This document shows positions 15,709 to 24,809 of a stretch of DNA of 60,982 nt, one piece after another. Source of the DNA: Gemmatimonadales bacterium (GTDB lineage Bacteria; Gemmatimonadota; Gemmatimonadetes; Gemmatimonadales; GWC2-71-9); contig DASUJH010000045.1 of assembly GCA_036279355.1 (NCBI GenBank), positions 1 to 60,982 of the forward strand, given 5' to 3'. The translations under genes were made by a program, and so were the position numbers. A model generated the notes under the pieces. It was given only the letters and a program-made list of their open reading frames with translations. It did not search any database and was not told the origin of the DNA. Position 1 is the stretch's first letter. The number at the start of each line of letters is the position of its first letter.

Positions 15709-17910
15709 ATGCCCGTCCGGACCCGTCCGCGCCCGGCAGCATCCTCGAGGTCGCTCGTGCTGGCGGCGTTCGCGGCGGCGCTCGCGCTCACGCCGCGTCA
15801 GACAGCGGCGCAGCAGCCGACGGCAGCCGACACGGCAGCGCGGGACACGCTGGCGCGCGATACCACCGTGCAGCAGCTCAAGACCCTCGAGGTGACCGTC
15901 ACCCGCACCGCCGAGCCGCTGAGCCGGGTGCCGGCGGCGGTGTCCGTGCTGGACCGCGCCGAAATCCGCCGCGCGCAGCCCACGCTCGGCCTCGACGAAG
16001 CGCTCAACGATCTGCCCGGCGTCTACGTCGCCAACCGCTACAACTTTTCGCTCGACCAACGGCTCTCGATCCGCGGCTTCGGCAGTCGGGCCAACTTCGG
16101 CACTCGCGGCGTCAAGATCCTGCTCGACGGCGTGCCGCAGACGCTGCCCGACGGCCAGAGCCAGCTCACCAACGTCGAGTTCGGATTGATCGACCGGGTT
16201 GAGGTGCTGCGCGGCTCGGCGTCGTCGCTCTACGGCAACGCATCGGGTGGCGTGATTTCGCTTCAGACCGAAACGGCCGATCCGGGCCCGTTCTCCCAGT
16301 ACGTCCGCGCGGAAGGCGGCGCGTTCGGCTTATTCAAGTGGCAGACCCGCACCCACGGCCGCCTCGGCGCCGCGAGCGGCGTGCTCTCGCTCTCGCGCGC
16401 CACGCTCGACGGCTTCCGCCAGCAGAGCGCCGCCGACCTCCGCCTGCTCAACGCGGGCATCGACTACGCGCTTTCGGGCAACGACCTCCTCACCCTCCGC
16501 TTCAACGCCGCTGACGATCCGCAGGCGCAGAACCCCGGGGCGCTCACGCCCGCCGAGTACGCGGCGAACCCCGATTCGGCCTCGGCGGGCAACATCCGGC
16601 GCGGGGCCGACAAGGATGTGAGCCAGGAGCAGCTCGCCTTCGGCTACAAGCACGTGGGCAACGAGGGCGACGAGTACGGGGTCACGATCTTCGGCGTCCT
16701 CCGCGATCTCAACAATCCGCTCGCGACGCCCCCGCCGCAGGGGCCCGGGCCCACCATCGGCACCTACGTGCGGATCGGCCGCGCGGTGGGCGGCGTGCGG
16801 GCCACGGGCACGCGGCGCATCGGCCAGGGTACGCTCGCGCCACAGCTCACGGCAGGCGTGGATTTTCAGTATCTGCGCGACAATCGCAGCAACTTCCGCT
16901 CGGTGTCGGGCGCGCCGACCGACAGCGTGCTGGTGGACCAGCGGGAGCAGGTGGACGAGGTGGGGCCGTTCGTGCAGGCGAACTGGACGCCCACACCGCG
17001 CGTCCGGGTGAGCGGCGGCGCGCGATACGACCGGGTGCACTTTGCCGTTGACGACCGTCACCTGACCGACGGCCGGGACGACAGCGGCGACCGCACGCTC
17101 GATGCGTGGGACGGCAACGGCGGGGTGAGTTACTTCGTCTCCGACGCGGTGATCCCGTACGTCAACGTGGCCAGCTCGTTCGAGACGCCGACCACGACCG
17201 AGCTGGCCAACAGGCCGGACGGGAGCGGCGGCTTCAACGACGCGCTCGGGCCGCAGCGCGCCTGGACCTACGAGGTCGGCGCGCGCGGACGGATCGGCAC
17301 GCGGGTGGAATACTCGGTCGCCGCGTTCCTCGGGCGGGTGAGCGACGCGATCGTCCAGTTCGAGGAGGTGGGCGGCCGCGCCTTCTTCCGGAACGCCGGC
17401 AAGACCCACAACGACGGCGTGGAGCTCGGCCTCTCGGTGACGCCGATCCGCGGGCTCCGGGTCTTCGGCTCCTACACATTCGCGGACTACATCTTCGCGG
17501 ACTACAAGGTGCAGAACGGCGCGTCGGTCGACACGCTCGACGGCCACCGCCTTCCGGGCGTGCCCGAGCACTTCGCGCGGCTCGGGCTCCGGGCCGATCT
17601 GCCTCGCGGGTTCGCGGTGGATGTGGACCACACGCTCAGCTCGTCGCTCTTCGCCGACGACGACAACACCTTCGAGGTGGCCGGCTGGGGCGCCGGCGTC
17701 ACCAATCTCAGGGTGAGCTGGCGGGGCGAGACCGGGCGCACGCGCGTGACGCCGTTCATCGGCATCAACAACCTGTTCGACAAGCGCTACATCGCCTCGG
17801 TGACGATCAACGGGTTCGACCGACTGGCCAACGCCCCGCGCGTGATCGAGCCCGCGCCCGGCATCAGTCTCTATGCGGGGGGCGAGATCGGCTTCCGGGC
17901 GGGGCAGTAG
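15709..17910 (+). CDS. TonB-dependent outer-membrane receptor
   Basis: A 733-residue outer-membrane importer of the iron-complex receptor class. A signal peptide ends near TAAQQ. A TonB box candidate (LEVTVT) sits around residue 63, followed by the plug domain (VPAAVSVLDRAEIRRAQP, LDEALNDLPGVYV, LSIRGFGSRANFGTRGVKILLDGVPQTLPDGQ, GSASSLYGNASGGVISLQT). A beta barrel fills the rest and ends in an aromatic-rich strand. AAGGA lies upstream of ATG 15709. The nearby Fur-family gene suggests a siderophore or other metal chelate as cargo; the sequence does not prove it. Confidence 0.92.
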   Translation: MPVRTRPRPAASSRSLVLAAFAAALALTPRQTAAQQPTAADTAARDTLARDTTVQQLKTLEVTVTRTAEPLSRVPAAVSVLDRAEIRRAQPTLGLDEALNDLPGVYVANRYNFSLDQRLSIRGFGSRANFGTRGVKILLDGVPQTLPDGQSQLTNVEFGLIDRVEVLRGSASSLYGNASGGVISLQTETADPGPFSQYVRAEGGAFGLFKWQTRTHGRLGAASGVLSLSRATLDGFRQQSAADLRLLNAGIDYALSGNDLLTLRFNAADDPQAQNPGALTPAEYAANPDSASAGNIRRGADKDVSQEQLAFGYKHVGNEGDEYGVTIFGVLRDLNNPLATPPPQGPGPTIGTYVRIGRAVGGVRATGTRRIGQGTLAPQLTAGVDFQYLRDNRSNFRSVSGAPTDSVLVDQREQVDEVGPFVQANWTPTPRVRVSGGARYDRVHFAVDDRHLTDGRDDSGDRTLDAWDGNGGVSYFVSDAVIPYVNVASSFETPTTTELANRPDGSGGFNDALGPQRAWTYEVGARGRIGTRVEYSVAAFLGRVSDAIVQFEEVGGRAFFRNAGKTHNDGVELGLSVTPIRGLRVFGSYTFADYIFADYKVQNGASVDTLDGHRLPGVPEHFARLGLRADLPRGFAVDVDHTLSSSLFADDDNTFEVAGWGAGVTNLRVSWRGETGRTRVTPFIGINNLFDKRYIASVTINGFDRLANAPRVIEPAPGISLYAGGEIGFRAGQ

Positions 17911-17962
17911 CGCCGCGGATGAGCGTCGCGATACCGACGACGGTCGCGTTGAATTCGATCTC

Positions 17963-19846
17963 ATGCCGGGCGTGAAGCTGGGTCGCCGCCGAGTCCGGCG
18001 GTGGGTGCGTCGCACGACCCGGGGCGTCCGGCACGTCACCTACGGCGCGGTGCGGCCGGCGCGCGGCGCGTGGGACGACTTCGTCGACTGGTTCAACGCG
18101 CTCGAGCTGAGCGAGAACGCGATCCTGCTCGGATTTGCCGTGCTCATCGGCATCGCGAGCGCGCTCGGCGTGGTGGCGTTCTACAAGCTCATCGACTTCG
18201 CGTACATCGCCTTCTTCCGCTGGCCCGGCACGTTCCTCCCCAAACTCGGATTTCTCGCGTACCGGCCGGTCGTGACCGGCGCCGGACTCGTGGTGGCGTG
18301 GCTCATCATGCGCCAGTTCGGGCAGGGGAACGACGGCCTCAACGTGCCCGACGTGCAGGTAAGCGTGGTGCGGCGCGGCGGCGTGATTCCCTCGCGCCCG
18401 GCGCTCGCGCGGACGGCGGCGAGCGCGGTGACGATCGGCGCCGGCGGTGCGGCTGGCAGCGAGGGCCCGGTGGCCGTGCTCGGCGCCGCGATCGGCTCGC
18501 TCCTCGGGCGGCTCTTCCGCTTCGCCTCGTCACGTGTCACGGTGCTCGTGGCGGCGGGAGCCGCCGGCGGGATTTCGGCCGCGTTCAACGCGCCGCTTGC
18601 CGGCGCGTTCTTCGCGCTCGAGGAAATCCTGGGGACGCTCAGCGTCAGCGCGTTTCCGACGGTGGTGGTGAGCAGTGTGGTGGCCGCCGTGGTCTCGCGC
18701 GCGGCGTTCGGCAACCATCCCGCATTCGGGATTCCGATGGAGTACGGCTACCGCCTCACCTGGGAGGTGGCCGCGTTCTATCCATTGCTTGGCGTCATTG
18801 CGGGGCTCGTCTCGGTCGCTTTCGTGCGGATCTTTTTCGCGGCCGAGGAGCATCGGGCGCGGCTCAAGCTTCCACCGGCGCTGGTGGCGGCGCTCGGCGG
18901 GGTGTTGGTAGGCGGCCTTGTGTTCGCCTCACGAGGATTTCTGGTGGGCACCGGGCATGTGGCGTTTCCGCTCGTGGTGTTCGGCCGGCTCGAATGGTAC
19001 ACGCTCGCGGCGCTCGCGCTCGGGGAAATTCTGGCGACGTCGATTACGCTCAACTCCGGCGGCTCGGGCGGCCTCTTCACGCCATCGCTCTACGTGGGCG
19101 CGGCCACGGGAGGCGCGGTGGGTGTCGCATTGCAGCGCCTGTTCCCATCGCTCGCGCTGCACCCGGAGGCGTACGCGCTGGTCGGCATGGGCGCGCTGAT
19201 CGCGGGCGCAACGGACGCGCCGATCACTGGCATTTTGCTCGTGTTCGAGATGACGAACGACTACGCGATCATCCCGCCGCTCATGCTCGCCGCGGTGATC
19301 AGCTACGTCATCGCCCGCTGGCTCGAGCCCGACTCGCTCTACAGCGGATGGCTCCGCCGGCGCGGCGAGGACATCGAGCACGGCACCAGCCGCGACGTGC
19401 TGGCAGGGCTGCGGGTGGGCGATGCCTACGAGCGGCGGCCGGACGTGATTCCCGCCTCGGAGCTCGTGAGCGCCGCGCTCCGCCACCTCGGGCGGGCCGA
19501 CCAGGAGACCTTCCCGGTGATTGACGCCGACGGGCTCCTGATCGGCGTGCTCACGCTCTCGGAGCTGGGCCAGATCGCGCGCGATCGGAAACCCGACGAC
19601 GCCAGACTCACCGCCGGGGACGTCGCCGACGACTGCGAGACCGTTGCGCCCGCCGACACGCTGCTCGAGGCGATCCACCGGATGGGCACGCGCGGCTCGG
19701 CGGCGCTGCCGGTGGTCGACCCCGTTACGGGCCGGCTGCTCGGGCTCCTGAGCCGGAGCCACGTGCTGGGCCTGTACGAGCGCGCAGCGCTCGGCGCGCC
19801 GGAGGGCATTGGCGCCGAGCTCGCCGCGCCACCGTCGGGACAATAG
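17963..19846 (+). CDS. CLC-family chloride/proton antiporter with C-terminal CBS pair
   Basis: A CLC transporter of 627 residues. Motifs: GSEGPVAVLGAAIGS (filter region, with the gating Glu), LAGAFFALEEILG matching the proton-pathway Glu pair of E. coli ClcA (so antiport is likelier than a channel), and GGSGGLFTPSLYVG. Two CBS domains follow from about residue 480, a usual nucleotide-sensing module. The first filter motif, normally GSGIP, reads GNDGLNVP, so the serine that contacts chloride is replaced. That may mean a different anion such as fluoride or nitrate (inference). The start is set at ATG 17963, 53 bases after the receptor gene. Confidence 0.88.
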   Translation: MPGVKLGRRRVRRWVRRTTRGVRHVTYGAVRPARGAWDDFVDWFNALELSENAILLGFAVLIGIASALGVVAFYKLIDFAYIAFFRWPGTFLPKLGFLAYRPVVTGAGLVVAWLIMRQFGQGNDGLNVPDVQVSVVRRGGVIPSRPALARTAASAVTIGAGGAAGSEGPVAVLGAAIGSLLGRLFRFASSRVTVLVAAGAAGGISAAFNAPLAGAFFALEEILGTLSVSAFPTVVVSSVVAAVVSRAAFGNHPAFGIPMEYGYRLTWEVAAFYPLLGVIAGLVSVAFVRIFFAAEEHRARLKLPPALVAALGGVLVGGLVFASRGFLVGTGHVAFPLVVFGRLEWYTLAALALGEILATSITLNSGGSGGLFTPSLYVGAATGGAVGVALQRLFPSLALHPEAYALVGMGALIAGATDAPITGILLVFEMTNDYAIIPPLMLAAVISYVIARWLEPDSLYSGWLRRRGEDIEHGTSRDVLAGLRVGDAYERRPDVIPASELVSAALRHLGRADQETFPVIDADGLLIGVLTLSELGQIARDRKPDDARLTAGDVADDCETVAPADTLLEAIHRMGTRGSAALPVVDPVTGRLLGLLSRSHVLGLYERAALGAPEGIGAELAAPPSGQ

Positions 19847-19847
19847 G

Positions 19848-19865
19848 GCGCGCGGAGGTGCGCGC
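19848..19865. terminator. Short hairpin between clc and priA
   Basis: GCGCGC - GGAGGT - GCGCGC immediately after the clc stop in the 61-bp convergent gap. Six base pairs, no T tract. A weak bidirectional terminator candidate. Confidence 0.35.
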
Positions 19866-19907
19866 GCGACGGTTCGCGGGAACGCGTGGGTTGGAAACGC
19901 CGGGCGG

Positions 19908-22406
19908 TCAGAGCACCGACGCCGGATCGCGATCGATGACGACCCGCGTATCGCCGCGGCGCGCGGGCCGCCGGGCCGCGTAACGCACCACGCGGCCGAG
20001 CACGCGCGAAGGCCCCTTGAGCAGCACGTGCCAGCGCCAGCGGTCCTTGATCCGCGCGAGCGGGCACGGCGCGGGCCCGAGCACCTCGACGGCGAGCGCG
20101 TGCCGCGCCGCGACCGCCGTGCACCAGTCGGCCACCTGCGCCGCGCGGCGGCTCACGGCCCGCTCGGCCGGCCCCGAGACGATGAGATTCACCAGCGCCA
20201 CGATCGGCGGATACGGCGGCGCCCGACGGGTCCCAAGTTCGGCGGCGAGGAATCCCTCGGTGTCGTGCTGCGCCGCGTGTACCAGCGCCGGATGTCGCGG
20301 GCTCCGGGTCTGGACCAGCACGCGGCCGCCTTTCGGCCCGCGGCCCGCGCGCCCCGCTACCTGCGCCAGCAACTGAAAGGTCCGCTCGGCCGAGCGGAAG
20401 TCGGGCAGGTGCAGGCCGGTGTCGGCGTCGACCACGCCCACGAGCGTGACGTTGGGGAAATCGAGCCCTTTCGCGATCATCTGCGTGCCGACGAGCAGAT
20501 CCACTTCGCCCCGCTCGACTGCACCCAGGATGCGCTGGTGCGACCACTTGGTGCTCGTGGCGTCGAGGTCCATCCGCGCCACGCGCGCCGCCGGATAACG
20601 CTCGGCGAGCACGCGCTCGAGCTGCTGAGTGCCGACCCCGCGCATCTCGTACACCGGGCTGGCGCATGCGCGACAGGTGAACGGCATCGGCTCCTCGTGC
20701 CCGCAGTAATGGCAGCGCAATGCGGACGGATGCCGGTGCACCGTGAGTGAGACCGAGCAGCGCGGGCATTGCCACACCTCGCCGCAGTCGGGACATTGCA
20801 GGAACGACGCCCAGCCGCGCCGGTTGAGCAGCAGCAACGCCTGCTCGCCGCGCGCGAGCACTGCGCCGACGGCGCCGTCGAGTGGCTCCGACCAGGCCAC
20901 CGGACCCGTGTCCGCGACCTTCGGCGCCGTCCGCAGATCGACCAGCTCGACCGGCGGCAGCGGCCGCATGCCGATGCGCTCGGGGAGGCGCACCATCTGG
21001 AGCCGCCGCGGTGCGGGAGCAGGGGACGATTCCGGCGGCGCGACCTGCCGCGATGCCGGCGAGACCGCCTGCACCGGAGCCGCGAGCGCGAGTGCCAGCG
21101 TCTCGAGCGAGGGCGTAGCGCTCCCGAGCACGAGCGCGGCGCCTTCGAGCCGGGCGCGCACGGCGGCCACGTCGCGCGTGTGGTAGCGCGGCGTCTCGCC
21201 GTTCTTGTAGGTGGCCTCGTGCTCCTCGTCGAGCACGATGATGCCGAGTCGCTGGACCGGCGCGAACACGGCCGAGCGTGCGCCGACCGCGACGCGGCGC
21301 TCGCCCCGGCGCAGCAGGCGCCAGGCGTCGGCGCGCTCGCCATCGGAGAGGCCGCTGTGGAGCACCGCGACGTCGTCGCCGAACGCGCCGCGGAACCGGC
21401 TCACCGTCTGGGGCGTGAGGCCGATCTCGGGGACTAGAACGATCGCGCCGTGCCCTGCGGCGAGCAGTCGCCGCACGGCCTCCAGATAGACCAGCGTCTT
21501 TCCGCTTCCCGTGACGCCGAACAGCAGCGCCCCCTCGCCGGGCGCGAGCGTACCGATCGCATGAAGCGCGGCGGCCTGGTCGCCGGTGAGATGCTCGGGC
21601 GGCGGCGTTGCCGGGAGCACCGCGAACGGATCGCGCACGCGCTCGGTGGACTCGACCCGCGCCAGCCGGCGCCGTACCAGCGCGCGCACCAGTGCGGCGC
21701 TGAAACCGAGCTGCTCGACCGCGTGGCGCACCGGCGCGTGGCCACCCAGACCCTCGAGCGCCTCGTAGAGCTCGCGCTGGCGGCGCGAGCGCCGGAAGAG
21801 CGCCTCGCGCTCGAGCAGCGTCGGCGCCGGCTCGGCGAGCACGAGGAGCCGCTCGGTGATGACCGCCGCCGAGGTATCGGGCGGCTCGACCCGGAGCGAG
21901 ACCGCGCCCACGCGCGCAAGCCGATCGAGCGCGTCCCACACGCTTCGACCCAGTCCGCGCGCCATCGATGCGACCGCCGCCTCACCACCCTGCTCTTCAA
22001 GCCACGCGAGCACTCGACCGGCAAGACCGCCCACGGTCCTCGGTGCCCGCTCGAGGGTCGCGACTACGCGCGATGCGCCCCAGAGCCCTGCCGGCAATGC
22101 GGCGCGAAGCGCGAGGCCGAGCGGCGCGCCGTAGTAGCCCGCCATCCACTCCGCCGCGCGGAGCAGCGGCGCGGGCATGGCCGGCTCCGCATCGGGCGCG
22201 GCGAGCAGGTCCTTGAGCGGCACGCCGTCCGATCCGGCAGACGGTGCATCGTCGACGGAGACCACGATGCCGACGAGCTCGCGCCGCCGCACCGGCACGA
22301 CCACGCGCGCGCCCGCCGACACGCGATCGGCGAGCGTTTCGGGAATGCGGTAGGTGTAGGCGGTGGAGAGCGGCAGCGGGAGTGCCACCCGCGCGAACCC
22401 GATCAT
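19908..22406 (-). CDS. priA: Primosomal protein N' (replication restart helicase PriA)
   Basis: A 3'-5' helicase that reloads the replisome at stalled forks. The 832-residue product has the PriA N-terminal DNA-binding module (FARVALPLPLSTAYTYRIP), Walker A GVTGSGKT, the DEEH box in VLDEEHEATYKNGETPRY, and a zinc-binding insertion with eight Cys in four CxxC pairs (CPDC, CPRC, CHYC, CRAC). Helicase motifs IV-VI follow (VGTQMIAKGLDFPNV, QVAGRAGRG). The ATG at 22406 overlaps the epimerase stop as ATGA. It is longer than E. coli PriA (732) mainly through a variable segment near residue 160-260. Confidence 0.96.
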   Translation of the reverse strand: MIGFARVALPLPLSTAYTYRIPETLADRVSAGARVVVPVRRRELVGIVVSVDDAPSAGSDGVPLKDLLAAPDAEPAMPAPLLRAAEWMAGYYGAPLGLALRAALPAGLWGASRVVATLERAPRTVGGLAGRVLAWLEEQGGEAAVASMARGLGRSVWDALDRLARVGAVSLRVEPPDTSAAVITERLLVLAEPAPTLLEREALFRRSRRQRELYEALEGLGGHAPVRHAVEQLGFSAALVRALVRRRLARVESTERVRDPFAVLPATPPPEHLTGDQAAALHAIGTLAPGEGALLFGVTGSGKTLVYLEAVRRLLAAGHGAIVLVPEIGLTPQTVSRFRGAFGDDVAVLHSGLSDGERADAWRLLRRGERRVAVGARSAVFAPVQRLGIIVLDEEHEATYKNGETPRYHTRDVAAVRARLEGAALVLGSATPSLETLALALAAPVQAVSPASRQVAPPESSPAPAPRRLQMVRLPERIGMRPLPPVELVDLRTAPKVADTGPVAWSEPLDGAVGAVLARGEQALLLLNRRGWASFLQCPDCGEVWQCPRCSVSLTVHRHPSALRCHYCGHEEPMPFTCRACASPVYEMRGVGTQQLERVLAERYPAARVARMDLDATSTKWSHQRILGAVERGEVDLLVGTQMIAKGLDFPNVTLVGVVDADTGLHLPDFRSAERTFQLLAQVAGRAGRGPKGGRVLVQTRSPRHPALVHAAQHDTEGFLAAELGTRRAPPYPPIVALVNLIVSGPAERAVSRRAAQVADWCTAVAARHALAVEVLGPAPCPLARIKDRWRWHVLLKGPSRVLGRVVRYAARRPARRGDTRVVIDRDPASVL

Positions 22407-23428
22407 CGCGCGCGGACGCCGAGCCCCGGTGCCGTGGGAAGCGAAAGCCGGCCGGCATCGATGCCCGCGCCGACGAAGGGATCGTCGGAGAGGAGCGCGG
22501 CCCCGTCGAGGTCCACGAGATCGACCAGCGGAGCGAGGTGCGCCGCCGCGGTGATCGCGATCGACGATTCGATCATGCAGCCCAGCATCACGGTCATCGC
22601 GTGCGCGCGGGCGACCGCCACCATCCGCAGCGCTTCGCGCAGGCTGCCGCACTTGGCGAGCTTGATGTTGATTCCGTCCACGACGCCGGCGAGCGGCGGG
22701 ATGTCGGCGGCGACGAGGCAGCTCTCGTCGGCAATGACGGGAATCCGGGCCGCGCGGGTCACGGCCGCGAGCCCCGCCAGATCGCGCGGCGGGAGTGGCT
22801 GCTCGAGCACGGTGACGCCGTACTCCTCGATCAGCGGGAGCATGCGGAGCGCGTGGGTGCGGGTCCAGGATCCGTTGGCATCGACCCGCAACTCCTTGCT
22901 GGTCGCGTCGCGGATGGTGCGGAGAATTTCCACGTCGCGCGGCGTCCCGAGCTTCACCTTGAGGACCGGATAGGGCTCGGCTTCGGCCACCTTGGCCCGC
23001 ATCTTGTCCGGCGCATCGAGCCCGATGGTGAAGGTGGACGGAGGCGCCGTGGTGGGGTCGAGTCCCCAGAAGCGCCAGAGCGGGACACCGAGTCGCTTGC
23101 CGGCGAGGTCGTGCAGCGCCATCGAGAGCGCGGCGCGCGCCGACGGATTTCCGGCGAGCGCGCGAGCGAACCGCGCGTCGGCTGCGTCGAGATCGAGCGG
23201 ATCGTCCGGGAGCTCGGGCCGGTACCTGCCGAGCGCGGCGAGCACCGTGTCGGGTGTCTCGCCGTAGTACGGGCTCGGCGCCGCCTCGCCCCACCCGACC
23301 GCGCCGTCGCGGTCGGTAACGCGCACCCAGACTGTGCGGTGCTCCGCGCGTCCGCCGCGCGCGATGATGAACGGATGGCGCGTGTGGAGGTCGAGCGGCT
23401 CGGCTTCGAGATGGAGCGCGGGGGGCAC
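22403..23428 (-). CDS. Dipeptide epimerase (enolase superfamily, L-Ala-D/L-Glu type)
   Basis: A muconate-lactonising subgroup enolase of 341 residues. The L-Ala-D/L-Glu epimerases convert a murein-derived dipeptide so it can be degraded. Seen: KVKLG (KxK catalytic lysines), VDANGSW, LEQPL and ADES (three metal ligands), and NIKLAKCGS with the opposite lysine. The GTG start at 23428 is followed by a typical N-terminal capping domain. Overlap with priA is four bases. Substrate specificity in this family varies, so Ala-Glu is the likeliest rather than proven; murein-recycling genes 12 kb away fit it. Confidence 0.85.
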   Translation of the reverse strand: MPPALHLEAEPLDLHTRHPFIIARGGRAEHRTVWVRVTDRDGAVGWGEAAPSPYYGETPDTVLAALGRYRPELPDDPLDLDAADARFARALAGNPSARAALSMALHDLAGKRLGVPLWRFWGLDPTTAPPSTFTIGLDAPDKMRAKVAEAEPYPVLKVKLGTPRDVEILRTIRDATSKELRVDANGSWTRTHALRMLPLIEEYGVTVLEQPLPPRDLAGLAAVTRAARIPVIADESCLVAADIPPLAGVVDGINIKLAKCGSLREALRMVAVARAHAMTVMLGCMIESSIAITAAAHLAPLVDLVDLDGAALLSDDPFVGAGIDAGRLSLPTAPGLGVRAR

Positions 23429-23520
23429 GGCGGACCTCGGTCGGGGACGGCGTGGAATATCGCGGGCGGGCGGCGGGGGCGCTACGGCGTCGCAGCGCGC
23501 TGCAGCGGGGGTCCGTGTGG

Positions 23521-23644
23521 GGCGGACAGAAACGCGGGGACCGCCCCTCCCGGCCGCTGCAGTTCGCTCGATCGGGGAGATCCCAAGGGGGGCTACGGCT
23601 CACTGATGCGTCCGTCCGGGGCAGCCCCCGCGTTTCTCTCCGCC
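23521..23644. repeat. Inverted-repeat element A (core 23557-23609)
   Basis: Arms 23521-23539 and 23626-23644 are reverse complements at 18 of 19 positions. Pairing can extend inward to 23547/23618 if two wobble pairs on the minus-strand RNA are allowed. The 53-bp core sits centrally between them and matches the core of element B in inverted orientation at 45 of 53 positions. Arms of A and B are unrelated in sequence. Confidence 0.7.
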
Positions 23645-23708
23645 GCCGGCCACTCTCCCAGAGCGCGGCGATGCCAGTGGCGCCGAGCGCTCGAGCTTTG
23701 GGGCGGCG

Positions 23709-23830
23709 GTGAGCCGCGATCGGGGTCGGTGCCGCGCAGCGGGCGTCAGTGAGCGGTAGCCCCGCTTGGGATCTCTCAAGTTGAGCGAACTGCAGTCCGC
23801 GGAGTGGCACCGACCGCGATCCCGGCTCAC
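23709..23830. repeat. Inverted-repeat element B (core 23743-23795)
   Basis: Arms 23709-23733 and 23806-23830 are reverse complements at 23 of 25 positions. The core lies exactly between them, 9 and 10 bases from the arms, and is the inverted counterpart of the element A core. It begins 28 bases after the stop of the deacetylase-like gene in the direction of transcription. No target-site duplication flanks it. Confidence 0.7.
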
Positions 23831-23857
23831 AATTACACGGAGCACCGACCGCGCGGC

Positions 23858-24772
23858 TCACGCGAGCGCCCGCACATGCGCCGCCACCCCGTCGGCGAGG
23901 CGCTCCGGCACGTAACCTCCCTCGAGCACGCCCACAATCGGCACGTCCGGCATCCGCTCCCGTAGCCGCCGAGTGAGCTCGGCGTAATGCTCCGGCTCCA
24001 GCGTGAACCCGCCGAGCGGGTCGCCCCGCATCGCGTCGAACCCCGCCGAGACGAGCACCAGCTCCGGCTCCCACCCGCGGGTCGCCGCCAGGATCGCCGC
24101 CCAGAGATCGTCGACATAGAGCGACGCGGGGCGCCCCGGCCCGCGCGGCACGTTGAAGATGTTGCCTACACCGCGCTCCTCCGCGGCGCCGGTGCCGGGA
24201 TACCATGGCCACTGATGCAGCGAGACGTAGCGGATGCCGGCGTCGTGCTCGACCAGCGCCTGTGTCCCGTTGCCGTGGTGCACGTCCCAGTCGACGATCA
24301 GCACCCGCTCGCGCCCGAGCCGCTGGGCGGCGCGCGCGCCGATCACCGCGTTATTGAGCAGGCAGAAGCCCATTCCCGTCGACGCGAGGGCGTGGTGTCC
24401 CGGCGGCCGCACCGCGGCGAAGGCGTGCGACGCCGCGCCGCGGCCGCCCGATGCCGGGTGCACGGATTCAACGGCGGACACGACCGAGCCGGCCGCGCCC
24501 GTTGCCGCGGACCAGCTCGCGCCGTTCATCATGGTATCGAGGAAAAGTACGCCGCCGCCGCGCGCGCTCAGCGACTCGAGGCGACGCAGATATGGCTCGG
24601 GGTGCACGACGAGAAGATCTTCGCGCCGCGCTTCCGGTGCCGTGACGAGCTCGGCCGCGGGTTCATCGCCCAGGCGCTCGAGCACGGCACGCAGCCGCGC
24701 CGGCGATTCCGGATGATCCGGCCCCGCGTCGTGGAGCAAACAGGCGGGATGGGTAAAGACGCGAACCGGCAT
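23858..24772 (-). CDS. Histone-deacetylase-family zinc amidohydrolase
   Basis: A class II-like HDAC/AcuC/APAH fold enzyme of 304 residues. Such bacterial enzymes remove acetyl groups from small amines such as polyamines or from proteins. Active-site features: RPPGHHA (tandem His), GMGFCLLNN, VDWDVHHGNGTQ with zinc ligands Asp and His, SAGFDAMRGDPLGGF with the third ligand, and GVLEGGY with the transition-state Tyr. It is the last gene of the glyS operon, 37 bases after the two-helix membrane protein gene. The substrate is unknown. Confidence 0.9.
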   Translation of the reverse strand: MPVRVFTHPACLLHDAGPDHPESPARLRAVLERLGDEPAAELVTAPEARREDLLVVHPEPYLRRLESLSARGGGVLFLDTMMNGASWSAATGAAGSVVSAVESVHPASGGRGAASHAFAAVRPPGHHALASTGMGFCLLNNAVIGARAAQRLGRERVLIVDWDVHHGNGTQALVEHDAGIRYVSLHQWPWYPGTGAAEERGVGNIFNVPRGPGRPASLYVDDLWAAILAATRGWEPELVLVSAGFDAMRGDPLGGFTLEPEHYAELTRRLRERMPDVPIVGVLEGGYVPERLADGVAAHVRALA

Positions 24773-24809
24773 CCGGGCGTTACCGCGGCAGGAGGAGGCC
24801 GCCGGCCCG

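Larger units (their letters stand above)
23429..23857. other. 429-bp non-coding segment rich in nested inverted repeats
   Basis: The gap between the epimerase GTG start and the deacetylase-like stop, both on the minus strand. No convincing gene is present on either strand. It holds two stem-loop-like elements, each with a similar 53-bp core in opposite orientation, plus a short hairpin (GGGGCGG 23519-23525 with CCGCCCC 23541-23547). A minus-strand transcript of the deacetylase operon would run through it. Confidence 0.7.

Noticed and set aside
23429-23857. Insertion sequence or MITE as the source of the inverted repeats
   Set aside because: No transposase, no target-site duplication and different arm sequences in the two copies; a recent insertion is not supported, though an old one cannot be excluded.
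22407-24212. Open minus-strand frame extending priA upstream
   Set aside because: It runs across the epimerase and deacetylase-like genes in another frame; PriA homology begins at 22406.
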